From NCBI RefSeq assembly GCF_022921075.1, contig NZ_CP095050.1, forward strand, positions 4,898,001-4,962,000: 64,000 bases of DNA. Direction: 5' to 3'. A model generated the notes under the pieces. That model saw nothing but the letters and a program-made list of their open reading frames with translations. It had not been told where the DNA came from and made no database searches. The DNA is from Hymenobacter sp. 5317J-9 (GTDB taxonomy: Bacteria > Bacteroidota > Bacteroidia > Cytophagales > Hymenobacteraceae). The stretch's first letter is position 1; each line of letters opens with the position of its first letter. Positions 54,731-63,896 of this stretch are shown piece by piece. Made by a program: the position numbers and the translations under genes.

Positions 54731-55207
54731 GTGTCCGACTCCCGCCCCGCTCCCGAACTGGCCGCCATGGTGGCCGCCTACAACCACATGAACCACTACG
54801 GCCGCGCCAACGGCATGGCCCTCACCGTGCCCGAGCCCGGCCAGGCCGAATACCGCATGACCGTGCGCGATGAGCACCTCTCCTCCCCCAACACCTGCCA
54901 CGGCGGCGTGCTGGCCGGCCTCATGGACGCGGCCCTGGGCGCGGCGGCCTTGTCGCTGGCTTTCACCACGCTGGAATTTGTGTCGACGGTGGAGTTCAAG
55001 ATGAACTACTTGCACGCCGTGCACCTGCACGACGTGCTGGTGGCGCGCGGCGCGGTCGACCACGCCGGCAACACGTTGGTGGTGAGCAGCTGCGTCATCT
55101 ACCGCGTGAAACCCGGCCAGGAAGACGTGGCCGTGGCCCGCGGCCTGGGCACCTTCAACCGCTACCCGGCCACCAAGCGGGACTTTGCCAAACTGGTGCT
55201 GCAGTAA
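54731..55207 (+). CDS. PaaI family hotdog thioesterase
   Basis: A 158-aa hotdog-fold acyl-CoA thioesterase. The motif NTCHGGVLAGLMDAALGAAA and the later VEFKMNYLHAVHLHDVLVARG match the family. The start is GTG (54731). Despite the family name it is not in the paa operon. Confidence 0.9.
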   Translation: MSDSRPAPELAAMVAAYNHMNHYGRANGMALTVPEPGQAEYRMTVRDEHLSSPNTCHGGVLAGLMDAALGAAALSLAFTTLEFVSTVEFKMNYLHAVHLHDVLVARGAVDHAGNTLVVSSCVIYRVKPGQEDVAVARGLGTFNRYPATKRDFAKLVLQ

Positions 55208-55227
55208 CCAATTGGTAAATCCATAAA

Positions 55228-55260
55228 AAAAGCCCCGGCTCTAGACGAACCGGGGCTTTT
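55228..55260. terminator. Bidirectional terminator
   Basis: Arms AAAAGCCCCGG / CCGGGGCTTTT, 11-nt loop, between the thioesterase and the NYN-domain gene. Confidence 0.85.
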
Positions 55261-55280
55261 CTATTACAGGGCGTAACGTC

Positions 55281-56288
55281 TTACAGCTCAGCAGACGCGT
55301 GCACGTTTACGGGCTCGTAGTCGTCCTCGCCGTCGCTCATTTGCGGGGCGGGCACTTTGCGCACGTTGCGGGCGCAGTCTTCGTCGCGGTGGTTGCGGCC
55401 CACGGTGAACTCTACCCAGTCGCCTTCGCGCAGGTCGTTGAAATCACCCTCGGTCAGGTCGGCGTAGCTGAAGAACAGGTTGTTCGGCGGCATCACCACG
55501 AAGCCAAAGCCGTTTTTGAGGTTTTTGATGGTGCTCATGCCGAGCGTGCCCACGGGGCCAGCGGCGGTGGGGCCGGTGGGGCGGGCCAGTTTGGGCGCCG
55601 CGGCGGTGCTGGGCGCGAAGGCGGCGGGCTCGGTCTGGTTCACAAACAGGGCTTCCACCACTTCGTCCTGCTGCTGCAGGCCGCGGTCGATGACGTCGTG
55701 CATGGCCACGGGGTAAGTCACCTGCTCCAGCAGCTGCTGCGAGGCGCGCGTGACACGGGTTTCGCCCTTGAAATCTTCGTATTTGAAATCCCAGTTCAGC
55801 AGCATCACGCGGGTGCCCACGGTGTTGAGCTTGCGGATGAGGGGCACGTAATCGGAGTCGCCGGCGATGAGCACCACCACGTCGAGGGTTTTGTGCAGGG
55901 CCAATTCCAGGGCTTCGAGCGAGAGCCACACGTCGATGCCTTTTTCCTGCAGGCGGCCGTCGCGGGTTTTCAGGGCCATGTAGTGCGTTTGCACGCCGAG
56001 GTTCATCAGGATATCGTCGAGCAGGCGGTCGTGAAACAGCCGGTCTTTGTCGCGGGCTTCGGTGGCGGAGAGGCGGCCGCGGAAGAAGTGGGCGTCGGTA
56101 ATCTGCGCCAAGCGCACGTCCACGTCCTCTTCTTCGGCTACCTGGTGGCGGATGTATTCGTGCAGTCCTTCGAGGCTAATGCGGGCCTTGCGCTCGTGCT
56201 GGAAATAGTAGTAGTCGCTAATTTTTAGAAAATAGTTGCCGTCATAGAAGACACCAACCCGAATCAAAGGGCTGTTCATCTGGTTCAT
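55281..56288 (-). CDS. NYN domain protein fused to a cold-shock-like domain
   Basis: A 335-aa protein. The first ~175 residues are an NYN/LabA (PIN-like RNase) domain: RVGVFYDGNYFLKI, KGIDVWLSLEALELALHK and LIAGDSDYVPLIRKL provide the acidic residues. After a linker (about 225-260) the C-terminus has a cold-shock-like domain: NGFGFVV (RNP1) and LFFSYADL (RNP2). The pairing suggests an RNA-cleaving or RNA-binding enzyme. The ATG at 56288 (or 56279) is chosen; the open frame extends to 56375. Confidence 0.88.
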   Translation of the reverse strand: MNQMNSPLIRVGVFYDGNYFLKISDYYYFQHERKARISLEGLHEYIRHQVAEEEDVDVRLAQITDAHFFRGRLSATEARDKDRLFHDRLLDDILMNLGVQTHYMALKTRDGRLQEKGIDVWLSLEALELALHKTLDVVVLIAGDSDYVPLIRKLNTVGTRVMLLNWDFKYEDFKGETRVTRASQQLLEQVTYPVAMHDVIDRGLQQQDEVVEALFVNQTEPAAFAPSTAAAPKLARPTGPTAAGPVGTLGMSTIKNLKNGFGFVVMPPNNLFFSYADLTEGDFNDLREGDWVEFTVGRNHRDEDCARNVRKVPAPQMSDGEDDYEPVNVHASAEL

Positions 56289-56678
56289 GAGTATGGAATG
56301 GGGTAAGGTTAGAAAAAGTGTTTCGTTGAGTGGGACAAGTTGTTGTGAATGAATCAGAACGGCCGCCGCAACCACGGTGTCGAAGCGCCGTGGTACAGTT
56401 TGCCAGCCAGGATAATGGTACTTGGTAGAGCAGAAGCTGGCCTAGTATAGTGGCCGCTTGCTCGGAGGGTCTAGTTTAATGGTAGCGTAAAAGGATGACT
56501 TGTGGCCGTATCGATTGAAAACGCTGGATAGTAGCACGTATCAATGCGAATACTGCCGTAATTTGTCGGCATATCTGCTGCGAAGCTAATGGTCTTGGCT
56601 GACTTATGCAACAGTAGGCTACTCAGGCCCTAACACCGCGTGGAGGCCACTCCGGGCCCATCGCTGTGTTGCAGCCGG
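56289..56678. other. Intergenic region, no gene recognised
   Basis: About 390 bp between the NYN gene and the YdjM-like gene. It has average composition; no convincing coding frame, RNA gene or repeat was seen. Confidence 0.5.
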
Positions 56679-57419
56679 TTAGAACCCCATGCGGCCCACC
56701 ACCAGCCCCAGCACCAGCAGGCCGTAGCCGGCGCAAATGGCCACCTCCAGCATGTTGCCCGAAGCCGACCCGGTGCTGATGAGCGGTATCTTAAAGGAAT
56801 AGTCGGAAACGGGCAAAAACCACCGTACGCCCGCTTTGGTGAGGGTATCGGCCACCAGATGCGAGGCGTAGCCACCGCCGGCAAACAGCGCCACGCCGTG
56901 CCAGCCCAGGTGCTGGTTGGCCAGGTGGCCGATATAGGTCCAGAGCGCCGTAGCCCAGATGGTGTGCGTCCAGGAACGGTGCGCGGTGAAAGGCGCCAGC
57001 GCCACAAACGTGCCCAATAAACTTAGCCAGAGCTGCTCGGTGTAAAGGCCCGCCACCACCGTGCCCAGGCCCGTAAACAGCAACGCCAGCCGCCGCGCCG
57101 AGCCGCCCTGCATGCCCACGCCAATCAGGCCAAACGCCAGCGCCACGGTGTAGTAGAGCCGCTGCTCGGAGCCTGCCCGCAGCTGGAAATAGGCGTAGGC
57201 CGCGATGGCCAAGGCGCCGGCGGCAAAAGCCCAGCGCACGTAGTTCTGCGTGAAGCCGAGGCGCTTGCTGAGGCGGCTTTCGGGGTGGTCGAGGTCGGGG
57301 GCGAGGCTGGAAAAGCCGGCCAGGGCAATGCCGGGCAGCGAGAATGGCAGGCCCGGCACCAGCCCCGCAATGGCCACGCCGGTGATGAGGCCAATGGCCA
57401 GGTGAGAAGAACCGCGCAT
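56679..57419 (-). CDS. YdjM-like metal-dependent hydrolase family membrane protein
   Basis: A 246-aa membrane protein. Conserved residues are in SSHLAIGL, APDLDHPESRLSKRL, HRSWTHTIW and GGYASHLVADTLTKAGV, the hallmark of the YdjM/DUF457 family. Function is uncertain despite the family name; several hydrophobic helices are present. Confidence 0.88.
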   Translation of the reverse strand: MRGSSHLAIGLITGVAIAGLVPGLPFSLPGIALAGFSSLAPDLDHPESRLSKRLGFTQNYVRWAFAAGALAIAAYAYFQLRAGSEQRLYYTVALAFGLIGVGMQGGSARRLALLFTGLGTVVAGLYTEQLWLSLLGTFVALAPFTAHRSWTHTIWATALWTYIGHLANQHLGWHGVALFAGGGYASHLVADTLTKAGVRWFLPVSDYSFKIPLISTGSASGNMLEVAICAGYGLLVLGLVVGRMGF

Positions 57420-57459
57420 TTATAGGACAATGTATGTTTGCTGTCAGAATATGCCCCTT

Positions 57460-57549
57460 CTGACATCCTGAGCGGAGCGAAGAACCTTCTCAATGCAGAA
57501 ACAACACGTTTCAACGTGAGCAGGTCCTTCGCTCCGCTCAGGATGTCAG
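57460..57549. repeat. Palindromic repeat, GTCAT-core family, copy 4
   Basis: 33-bp arms (57460-57492 and 57517-57549) with a few mismatches, core CTGACATCCTGAGCG. It is in the divergent gap between the YdjM-like gene and mfd. Confidence 0.82.
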
Positions 57550-57678
57550 ACGAGGGCCGCGAAGCTACGGGCAGCAGCCCGGAAACCTTCGCCGCCCCAG
57601 CCGTGTATTTACCCCCGCAGCCCGACCGGAAACTACTCCGGCCGGGCTAGTTCATTTGCCCGCCTAGCCCACTTTTCT

Positions 57679-60600
57679 GTGCAAGTAGCCGACTTTCTTC
57701 GCCTCTATCGCCTTTCGCCCGAGCTGCAAACCCTGGCCGCCCGCCTGCGCGGCGCCGCCAAGCCCGACCCCAGCAGCGTGCGCCTGCACCTGCGCGGCCT
57801 GGTGGGCAGCCAGGACGCCGTGGTGGCCGCCGCCGTGGCCCACGGCCAGCACCCGCACGTGTTCGTGCTGCACGACAAAGACGAGGCGGCCTATTTTCTC
57901 TCCGACCTGCAGCACCTGCTGCCGGAAGGGCCCGAGGCGCTGCTGTTTCCCAGTTCCTACAAGCGGGCCTACCAGTTCGACGAGACGGAAAATGCCAACG
58001 TGTTGATGCGCGCCGAAGTGCTGAACCGGGTGAACACGACGCGCGTGGCCGCGGCCGGTAATAGCGTGTTCATTGTGACGTATCCGGAGGCGCTCACGGA
58101 GAAGGTCATCAACCGGCAGAGCTTGGTAAAGAACACCTTCAACGCCAAGGTGGGCGACAAGCTGGACGTGAATTTTCTGGGCGAGTTGCTGGGCGAGTAC
58201 GATTTCGAGAAGACGGATTTTGTGTACGAGGCGGGGCAGTACGCGGTGCGCGGCGGCATCGTGGACGTGTTTAGCTACGCGAATGAGCTGCCGTTCCGAC
58301 TGGAATTGTTTGGTGATGAAATCGAGAGCATTCGGACGTTTAATCCCGAAACGCAGCTGTCGGTGGAGCCGCGGCCCAACATCAGCATCATCCCGAACGT
58401 GCAAACCAAGATGCTGCACGAGACGCGGGAGGCTTTTTTCGATTTTCTGCCGCGCACGGCCTGCATTTGGCTGAAAGACGTGCGGCAGACGCTCGACGTG
58501 GTGAGCGAGCTGTACGAGAAGGCCGAAGCTAACTTCGAGCAAATGCTCAGTGAGGCGCACGGCATGCAGATTGTGAGCAAGCCGGCCGATTTGTTTGAGT
58601 CGGGCAAGAATTTTAAGAAGCTGCTCGATGAGTTTGCGGTGGTGGAATTTGGCAAGCGCTTCCACTTCAAGAATGCCGAAACGTTTCAGTTTACGGCCAA
58701 GCCGCAGCCGAGCTTTAACAAGGAATTTGAGCGCATGGCCAAGAACCTGCGCGAAAACCAGCTGCGGAATTTTACCACGATAATTGCCTCCGATACCGTG
58801 CGGCAGGCCGACCGGCTGCGCACCATTTTCGACGAGCTGGACAACAACGTGCAGTTTCAGCACCTGCTGCTGGCCTTGCGCGAGGGCTACGTGGACGAGC
58901 AGTTGGAGCTGGCCGTGTACACCGACCACCAGCTGTTTGAGCGCTACTACCGGGCCCAGGAAACCAAGAAGTTTTCGAAAAAGAAAGCCCTGACCCTGCG
59001 CGAGCTGAAAACCCTGCAGCCCGGCGACTACGTGACGCACCAGGACTACGGCATTGCGCGTTTTGCGGGCCTGACGCAGGTGGATATCAACGGGCAGATT
59101 CAGGAGGCCATTCGGCTGGTGTACCGGGATGACGACGTGCTGACGGTGAGCATTCACGCTCTGCACAAGATTGCGAAGTACAGCGGCGCGGAGGGCGCGC
59201 CGCCGACGATGAGCAAGCTGGGCTCACCGGAGTGGGAGAACAAGAAAAAGTCGGTAAAGAAAAAGGTAAAGGACATCGCGGCCGACCTCATTCGGCTGTA
59301 TGCCAAGCGCAAGACGGCGCCGGGCTTCGCCTTTTCGCCCGACGGCTTCATGCAGGCCGAGTTGGAATCGAGCTTCATTTACGAGGACACGCCCGACCAG
59401 GCCAAGGCCACCGAGGACGTGAAAAACGATATGCAGCAGCCCCACCCCATGGACCGGCTGGTGTGCGGCGACGTGGGTTTTGGCAAAACCGAAGTGGCCA
59501 TCCGGGCGGCCTTCAAGGCCGTGGCCGATGGCAAGCAGGCGGCCGTGCTGGTGCCCACCACCATCCTGGCCATGCAGCATTACAAGACCTTCCGCGACCG
59601 GCTGGCTACGCTGCCCGTGACGGTGGAGTACATCAACCGCTTCAAAACCACCAAGCAGATTAAGGAAACGCTGCAGCGCGTGGCTGAGGGCAAAACCGAT
59701 ATTCTCATCGGCACGCACCGGCTGACGAATAAGGACATCAAGTTCAAAGACCTGGGCCTGCTGGTGATTGACGAGGAGCAGAAATTCGGGGTGAAAACCA
59801 AGGACAAGCTCAAGGAGCTGAAGGTGAACGTGGACACACTTACACTGTCGGCCACGCCCATTCCGCGCACGCTGCACTTCTCGCTGATGGGCGCCCGCGA
59901 CCTGAGCGTGATTGCCACGCCGCCGCCCAACCGCCAGCCGGTGCAAACGGAGCTGCACGTGTTCGACGAGATTCTGATTCGCGACGCCGTGGCGCGGGAG
60001 CTGAAGCGCGGCGGGCAGGTATTTTTCGTGCACAACCGCGTGAAGGACCTCGACGAGCAGGCCGCCATGATACTGCGCATGGTGCCCGATGCCCGCATCA
60101 CCACCATTCACGGGCAGATGGAGGGCGACATGCTCGAAAAACGCATGATGAAGTTTGTGGAAGGCGAATACGACGTGCTGGTGAGCACCAACCTGATTGA
60201 GTCGGGTCTCGACATTCCCAACGCCAACACCATCATCATCAACCGCGCCCACCTGCACGGCCTGAGCGACTTGCACCAGATGCGCGGCCGCGTGGGCCGC
60301 TCCAACCGCAAGGCATACTGTTACCTGCTCACGCCGCCGGTGGCCAACCTGCCAAGCGACGCTCGCAAGCGCCTGAGCACGCTGGAGGAGTTTTCGGACC
60401 TGGGCGCGGGCTTCAACGTGGCCATGCGCGACCTGGATATTCGCGGCGCGGGCAACCTGCTGGGCGGCGAGCAGTCGGGCTTCATCAACGACCTGGGCTA
60501 CGAAACCTACCACCAGATTCTGGACGAGGCCGTGACCGAGCTGAAGGAAACCGAATTCCGCGACCTGTTTCTGGGCGACTCCAGCCAACGCCTGCAAATG

Positions 60601-61092
60601 GCGGCCGGCGCGGGCCGCAGCCGCGAGTGCAACGTGGAAACGGACCAGCAGGTGCTCATCCCGGAGAAGTACGTGAGCAACGTGTCGGAGCGCCTGCAGC
60701 TCTACGCTAAGCTCGACCGCGCCCAGAAACCGGAGGAGCTGCAGAAGCTGCTCACCAGCATGACGGACCGTTTCGGCCCGCTGCCGCCCGAGGTGGAGCA
60801 GCTGGCCGACATCGTGCGCCTGCGCTGGCAGGCCTGCAAGGTGGGCTTCACCAAAATCACGCTGAAGCGCGACACGCTGAAGGGCTATCTGTCCGCCAGC
60901 GAGGAGCACAAGGCCTACTTTCAGGGCGAGCAGTTCGGCACCATCCTCAACTACGTGCAGACGCACCCGCGCACCGCTAAACTCAAGGAGCACAAGGAGC
61001 AGCTTATTGTAACGTTCGACGAGGTGCGGTCCATTCAGCAGGCCAAACGCGTGCTCAGCGAGTTGGGCAGCGAGGAAGCCGTGACGGCATAA
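57679..61092 (+). CDS. mfd: Transcription-repair coupling factor Mfd
   Basis: A 1137-aa ATPase that removes stalled RNA polymerase at DNA lesions and recruits UvrA. It has a UvrB-like N-terminal part, a CarD-like RNA polymerase-interacting domain (LQPGDYVTHQDYGIARF, about 450-530), SF2 helicase motifs with Walker A GDVGFGKTE (597-605) and DEEQ in VIDEEQKFGV, and a C-terminal TRCF domain. The start is GTG (57679); no ATG is close. Confidence 0.96.
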   Translation: MQVADFLRLYRLSPELQTLAARLRGAAKPDPSSVRLHLRGLVGSQDAVVAAAVAHGQHPHVFVLHDKDEAAYFLSDLQHLLPEGPEALLFPSSYKRAYQFDETENANVLMRAEVLNRVNTTRVAAAGNSVFIVTYPEALTEKVINRQSLVKNTFNAKVGDKLDVNFLGELLGEYDFEKTDFVYEAGQYAVRGGIVDVFSYANELPFRLELFGDEIESIRTFNPETQLSVEPRPNISIIPNVQTKMLHETREAFFDFLPRTACIWLKDVRQTLDVVSELYEKAEANFEQMLSEAHGMQIVSKPADLFESGKNFKKLLDEFAVVEFGKRFHFKNAETFQFTAKPQPSFNKEFERMAKNLRENQLRNFTTIIASDTVRQADRLRTIFDELDNNVQFQHLLLALREGYVDEQLELAVYTDHQLFERYYRAQETKKFSKKKALTLRELKTLQPGDYVTHQDYGIARFAGLTQVDINGQIQEAIRLVYRDDDVLTVSIHALHKIAKYSGAEGAPPTMSKLGSPEWENKKKSVKKKVKDIAADLIRLYAKRKTAPGFAFSPDGFMQAELESSFIYEDTPDQAKATEDVKNDMQQPHPMDRLVCGDVGFGKTEVAIRAAFKAVADGKQAAVLVPTTILAMQHYKTFRDRLATLPVTVEYINRFKTTKQIKETLQRVAEGKTDILIGTHRLTNKDIKFKDLGLLVIDEEQKFGVKTKDKLKELKVNVDTLTLSATPIPRTLHFSLMGARDLSVIATPPPNRQPVQTELHVFDEILIRDAVARELKRGGQVFFVHNRVKDLDEQAAMILRMVPDARITTIHGQMEGDMLEKRMMKFVEGEYDVLVSTNLIESGLDIPNANTIIINRAHLHGLSDLHQMRGRVGRSNRKAYCYLLTPPVANLPSDARKRLSTLEEFSDLGAGFNVAMRDLDIRGAGNLLGGEQSGFINDLGYETYHQILDEAVTELKETEFRDLFLGDSSQRLQMAAGAGRSRECNVETDQQVLIPEKYVSNVSERLQLYAKLDRAQKPEELQKLLTSMTDRFGPLPPEVEQLADIVRLRWQACKVGFTKITLKRDTLKGYLSASEEHKAYFQGEQFGTILNYVQTHPRTAKLKEHKEQLIVTFDEVRSIQQAKRVLSELGSEEAVTA

Positions 61093-61121
61093 CGCGGCCC
61101 GACCTATACGCCAGCCCTGCC

Positions 61122-61487
61122 CTACCGCGCAAACTCCCCAATGTGCCACAGCACGCCGGAAGGGTCGTGCAAGAAGCACTCCTTGCCCCAATCAAAAGTC
61201 TTTACGGGCAGTAGTTTCACACCGGGGTAGGCCGCGGACAGGTCGAGGGCCACGAGCTGGGCCCAGTAGCGGTCCACGTCGTCTACTTCCAGAAACACCA
61301 TCGTGTTGTCGACCCAGTCGGCCACGTAGGCGTTTTGTAGGTAGAAGGCGAAACTGCCCGCCGAAAACACCGACAGCGTGGGCGACAGCACGCCCTCCCG
61401 AAAGCCCAGGGCGGTGTAAAAGCTTCGGGAAACGTCGAAATTGAGCGCGCCGAGAAACGGGCGAATGGATTTGATGGCCGGCTCCAT
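61122..61487 (-). CDS. VOC family (glyoxalase/bleomycin-resistance-like) protein
   Basis: A 121-aa protein with the two beta-alpha-beta modules of the VOC fold: RPFLGALNFDVSRSFYTALGF and FLEVDDVDRYWAQL, ending KECFLHDPSGVLWHIGEF. Metal ligand and substrate are not assigned. It ends 30 bp from the mfd stop, convergent. Confidence 0.88.
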   Translation of the reverse strand: MEPAIKSIRPFLGALNFDVSRSFYTALGFREGVLSPTLSVFSAGSFAFYLQNAYVADWVDNTMVFLEVDDVDRYWAQLVALDLSAAYPGVKLLPVKTFDWGKECFLHDPSGVLWHIGEFAR

Positions 61488-61496
61488 GCAGAAAGC

Positions 61497-61622
61497 TTAC
61501 AAGGTGAGCCGGCAAGATAATTCGCCGGGAACTGCACCGGCGCAGCTTCTGACGCCCACCGCGAAGACCATTGCGCCCAACACCAGGGGGAGCAGCAAGC
61601 GCACGGGGCAGAAAATCAACAT
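61497..61622 (-). CDS. Possible small membrane protein
   Basis: A 41-codon frame upstream of the VOC gene on the same strand (ATG at 61622, stop 9 bp before the VOC ATG). It starts MLIFCPVRLLLPLVLGAMVF, a hydrophobic helix, and ends in a short tail with two Cys. A longer frame from GTG upstream adds a few more hydrophobic residues. It may be real or may be chance; no family is recognised. Confidence 0.3.
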   Translation of the reverse strand: MLIFCPVRLLLPLVLGAMVFAVGVRSCAGAVPGELSCRLTL

Positions 61623-61750
61623 CGCACCGGCCACGAGCGCGAAGAAATAAACCGCCGGAATTAATCGTTGGGCCCGGCCCGTTGTCAGCGCAGCGGGCCG
61701 GGCTTTTTGCGCCCGGCCCGTATCTTGCCCACCTGCCTTTATCGCCGCGT

Positions 61751-62440
61751 ATGAAAGTTGTTGTGTTGCTGCTGTTGCTAATATCGGTGGCCGGCTCGGC
61801 GAGGGCCCAAACCAAGCCGAACCCGGCCCTGAAGCGCGAACTGGACAGCCTGTACGCGGCCGACCAGCGCTGGCGCCTCATGCTGTTTGACCGCCGCATC
61901 AGCCGCCGGCCCGACTCGCTGGCCACGGCCCTGGGCGTGCCCAAAGACCAGTTGCAGCCCTACATCATCGGGCAGATGCTGCGCACCGACTCGGCCAACC
62001 TGGTGCGCGTGCGCGCCCTGGTGAAGCAGTACGGCTACCCCGGCAAGTCGCTGGTGGGCGAGCCCACGAACGAAACCGTGTGGAACGTCATCCAGCATTC
62101 CGACGCCATCAAGCAATACCTGCCGCTCATCAAAAAGGCCGCGGCCAAAGGCGAATTGCCCTTTCGGCTGTATGCTCAGATGCTGGACCGCCAGCTCATG
62201 CGGGACGGCAAAGCCCAGCTCTACGGCACCCAGGGCATGAGCTACAGCCACACCAACCGCGCCACCGGCCAGCGCGAGGGCCAGCCGCCATTCATCTGGC
62301 CTATCAAAGACCCGGCGGGCGTGAACGAGCGCCGCCGCCAGGCCGGTTTCACCACCACCGTGGAGCAGAGCGCCACTGCCCTGGGCATTCCCTACCGCGT
62401 GGTGACGCTGGCCGAAGTTGCCCAAATGCCCAAAGACTAG
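61751..62440 (+). CDS. DUF6624 domain-containing exported protein
   Basis: A 229-aa protein with a signal peptide (cleavage near SARAQ). The body has ADQRWRLMLFDRRI, LVKQYGYPGKSLVG, VWNVIQHSDAIKQYLPLIK and LMRDGKAQLYGTQG, the DUF6624 pattern. Function is unknown. The ATG at 61751 starts the signal peptide. A hairpin (61668-61705) lies upstream. Confidence 0.82.
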   Translation: MKVVVLLLLLISVAGSARAQTKPNPALKRELDSLYAADQRWRLMLFDRRISRRPDSLATALGVPKDQLQPYIIGQMLRTDSANLVRVRALVKQYGYPGKSLVGEPTNETVWNVIQHSDAIKQYLPLIKKAAAKGELPFRLYAQMLDRQLMRDGKAQLYGTQGMSYSHTNRATGQREGQPPFIWPIKDPAGVNERRRQAGFTTTVEQSATALGIPYRVVTLAEVAQMPKD

Positions 62441-62449
62441 CCCCCGACC

Positions 62450-62899
62450 ATGACCATCCGCTGGCACTGCATCGCCTTCGATTCGTTTCCGCCCCTCATT
62501 CTCTACGACGTGCTGCGCCTCCGCTCCGAGGTGTTTGTGGTGGAGCAAAACTGTGTTTTTCAGGACATCGACCGCCAGGACCTCGACGCTTACCACTTGC
62601 TGGGCTACAGCGAAGGCGGTGAGCTGGTGGCCTACGCCCGCCTGTTTCCGGCCGGCAAGTCCTACGAGGAGGCCAGCATCGGCCGCGTCATCGTGGCGCA
62701 GCCCTACCGCAGTTTCGGCCTGGGCCGCGAGCTCATGCGCCAGGCCCTGCTGCATTCCGATGCGCTGTTTGGCCCGCAGCCCAACAAAATCGGCGCCCAG
62801 CAGCATCTGGAGGCGTTTTATAATGGCTTTGGCTACGAGCAGTGTGGACCGATGTACGTGGAAGACGGCATTCCGCACATTCCCATGCGGCGGGCGTAA
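62450..62899 (+). CDS. ElaA-like GNAT acetyltransferase
   Basis: A 149-aa protein. LRLRSEVFVVEQNCVFQDIDRQDLDAYHLLG near the start and the acetyl-CoA part SIGRVIVAQPYRSFGLGRELMRQAL match ElaA. The substrate is unknown. It follows the DUF6624 gene by 9 bp. Confidence 0.9.
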   Translation: MTIRWHCIAFDSFPPLILYDVLRLRSEVFVVEQNCVFQDIDRQDLDAYHLLGYSEGGELVAYARLFPAGKSYEEASIGRVIVAQPYRSFGLGRELMRQALLHSDALFGPQPNKIGAQQHLEAFYNGFGYEQCGPMYVEDGIPHIPMRRA

Positions 62900-62924
62900 G
62901 CAGAGCTAAACACAATACAAAAAA

Positions 62925-63017
62925 CCGTCATGCTGAGCGCAGTCGAAGCATCTCTACCGCGAAGAGTAAATAATTACTTCGGCGGGAGAGATGCTTCGAC
63001 TGCGCTCAGCATGACGG
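62925..63017. repeat. Palindromic repeat, GTCAT-core family, copy 5
   Basis: Perfect 31-bp arms (62925-62955 and 62987-63017), core CGTCATGCTGAGCGCAGTCG. Located between two convergent genes. Confidence 0.87.
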
Positions 63018-63042
63018 CCTGATGCTTTCTTACAACAGCTGT

Positions 63043-63744
63043 TTAGTCACAACCTTCCGGGCCACAGGCCGGGCCATCGGCGATGGATACCAGCGCGGGC
63101 TTGGCGGGCTTGAACTCGTCATACACCTTTTCCAGCACCTCGGCGAAAAGCTCCGTGGGCTGGGCGCCGGACACGGCGTATTTGTCCTCAAACACAAAGA
63201 AAGGCACGCCGCGCACGTTGATTTGCTGGGCCTGGTATTCGTCGAGGCGCACGGCGTTGGCGTAGGTGCCGGCCGTGAGGGCTTCGCGAATTTCGGTGGC
63301 GTCGAGGCCCACTTCAGTGCCGAGCTGCACCAGTGTGTCGAGGTCGCCGATGTTCTGGCCTTCGGTGTAGTAGGCGGCAAAAAGGCGCTCCTTGGTGGCG
63401 TCTTGCTTGCCGTGGTGGGCGCCGAGGTGAATGAGCTGGTGCGCCAGGAAGGTGTTGGCCGGGATGGCTTTCTCGAAGTCGTAGTTCAGGCCGACTTCCT
63501 TGGCTACGTTGGTCATGTAGTCGTTCATGCGGCGGCCCTCGGCGGGCGAAACGCCCTTCTTGTTGGCTAGGTGCTCGTGAATGGTCATGCCGGGCACGGC
63601 CTCAAAGTTGGGGTCCAGCTCGAAGCTGTGCCAGACAACTTCTACCTCGTCGCGGTGCGCGAAGGCTTTCAGTGCATTCTCAAACTTGCGCTTGCCGACG
63701 TAGCAGAACGGGCAAACGACGTCGGACCAGATTTCAACTTTCAT
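63043..63744 (-). CDS. DsbA family oxidoreductase (FrnE-like)
   Basis: A 233-aa thioredoxin-fold protein. The active site is CPFC (Cys11, Cys14). The pattern FELDPNF, NTFLAHQLIHLGAHHGKQD and INVRGVPFFVFEDKYAVSGAQP is that of FrnE/2-hydroxychromene isomerase-like DsbA proteins. There is no signal peptide, so it is cytoplasmic. It ends near copy 5 of the palindrome. Confidence 0.92.
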   Translation of the reverse strand: MKVEIWSDVVCPFCYVGKRKFENALKAFAHRDEVEVVWHSFELDPNFEAVPGMTIHEHLANKKGVSPAEGRRMNDYMTNVAKEVGLNYDFEKAIPANTFLAHQLIHLGAHHGKQDATKERLFAAYYTEGQNIGDLDTLVQLGTEVGLDATEIREALTAGTYANAVRLDEYQAQQINVRGVPFFVFEDKYAVSGAQPTELFAEVLEKVYDEFKPAKPALVSIADGPACGPEGCD

Positions 63745-63896
63745 ATCGTTGGGATTTTTGCAGCAATGGAAGAGGCTACAAGCAGTGGCAGTACAGAAAA
63801 GTTTCGGGGAGGCAGAACGTCAGCTACAACCTTCGGCCCCAAACCGTAGTTAACAAGCCCGGCCCAAATGCGGCCTTTCACCCGACCAATCCCCTT

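Noticed and set aside
61441..61650. Plus-strand 69-codon frame between mfd and DUF6624
   Set aside because: It has no domain, overlaps the start of the VOC gene, and looks like a chance frame.
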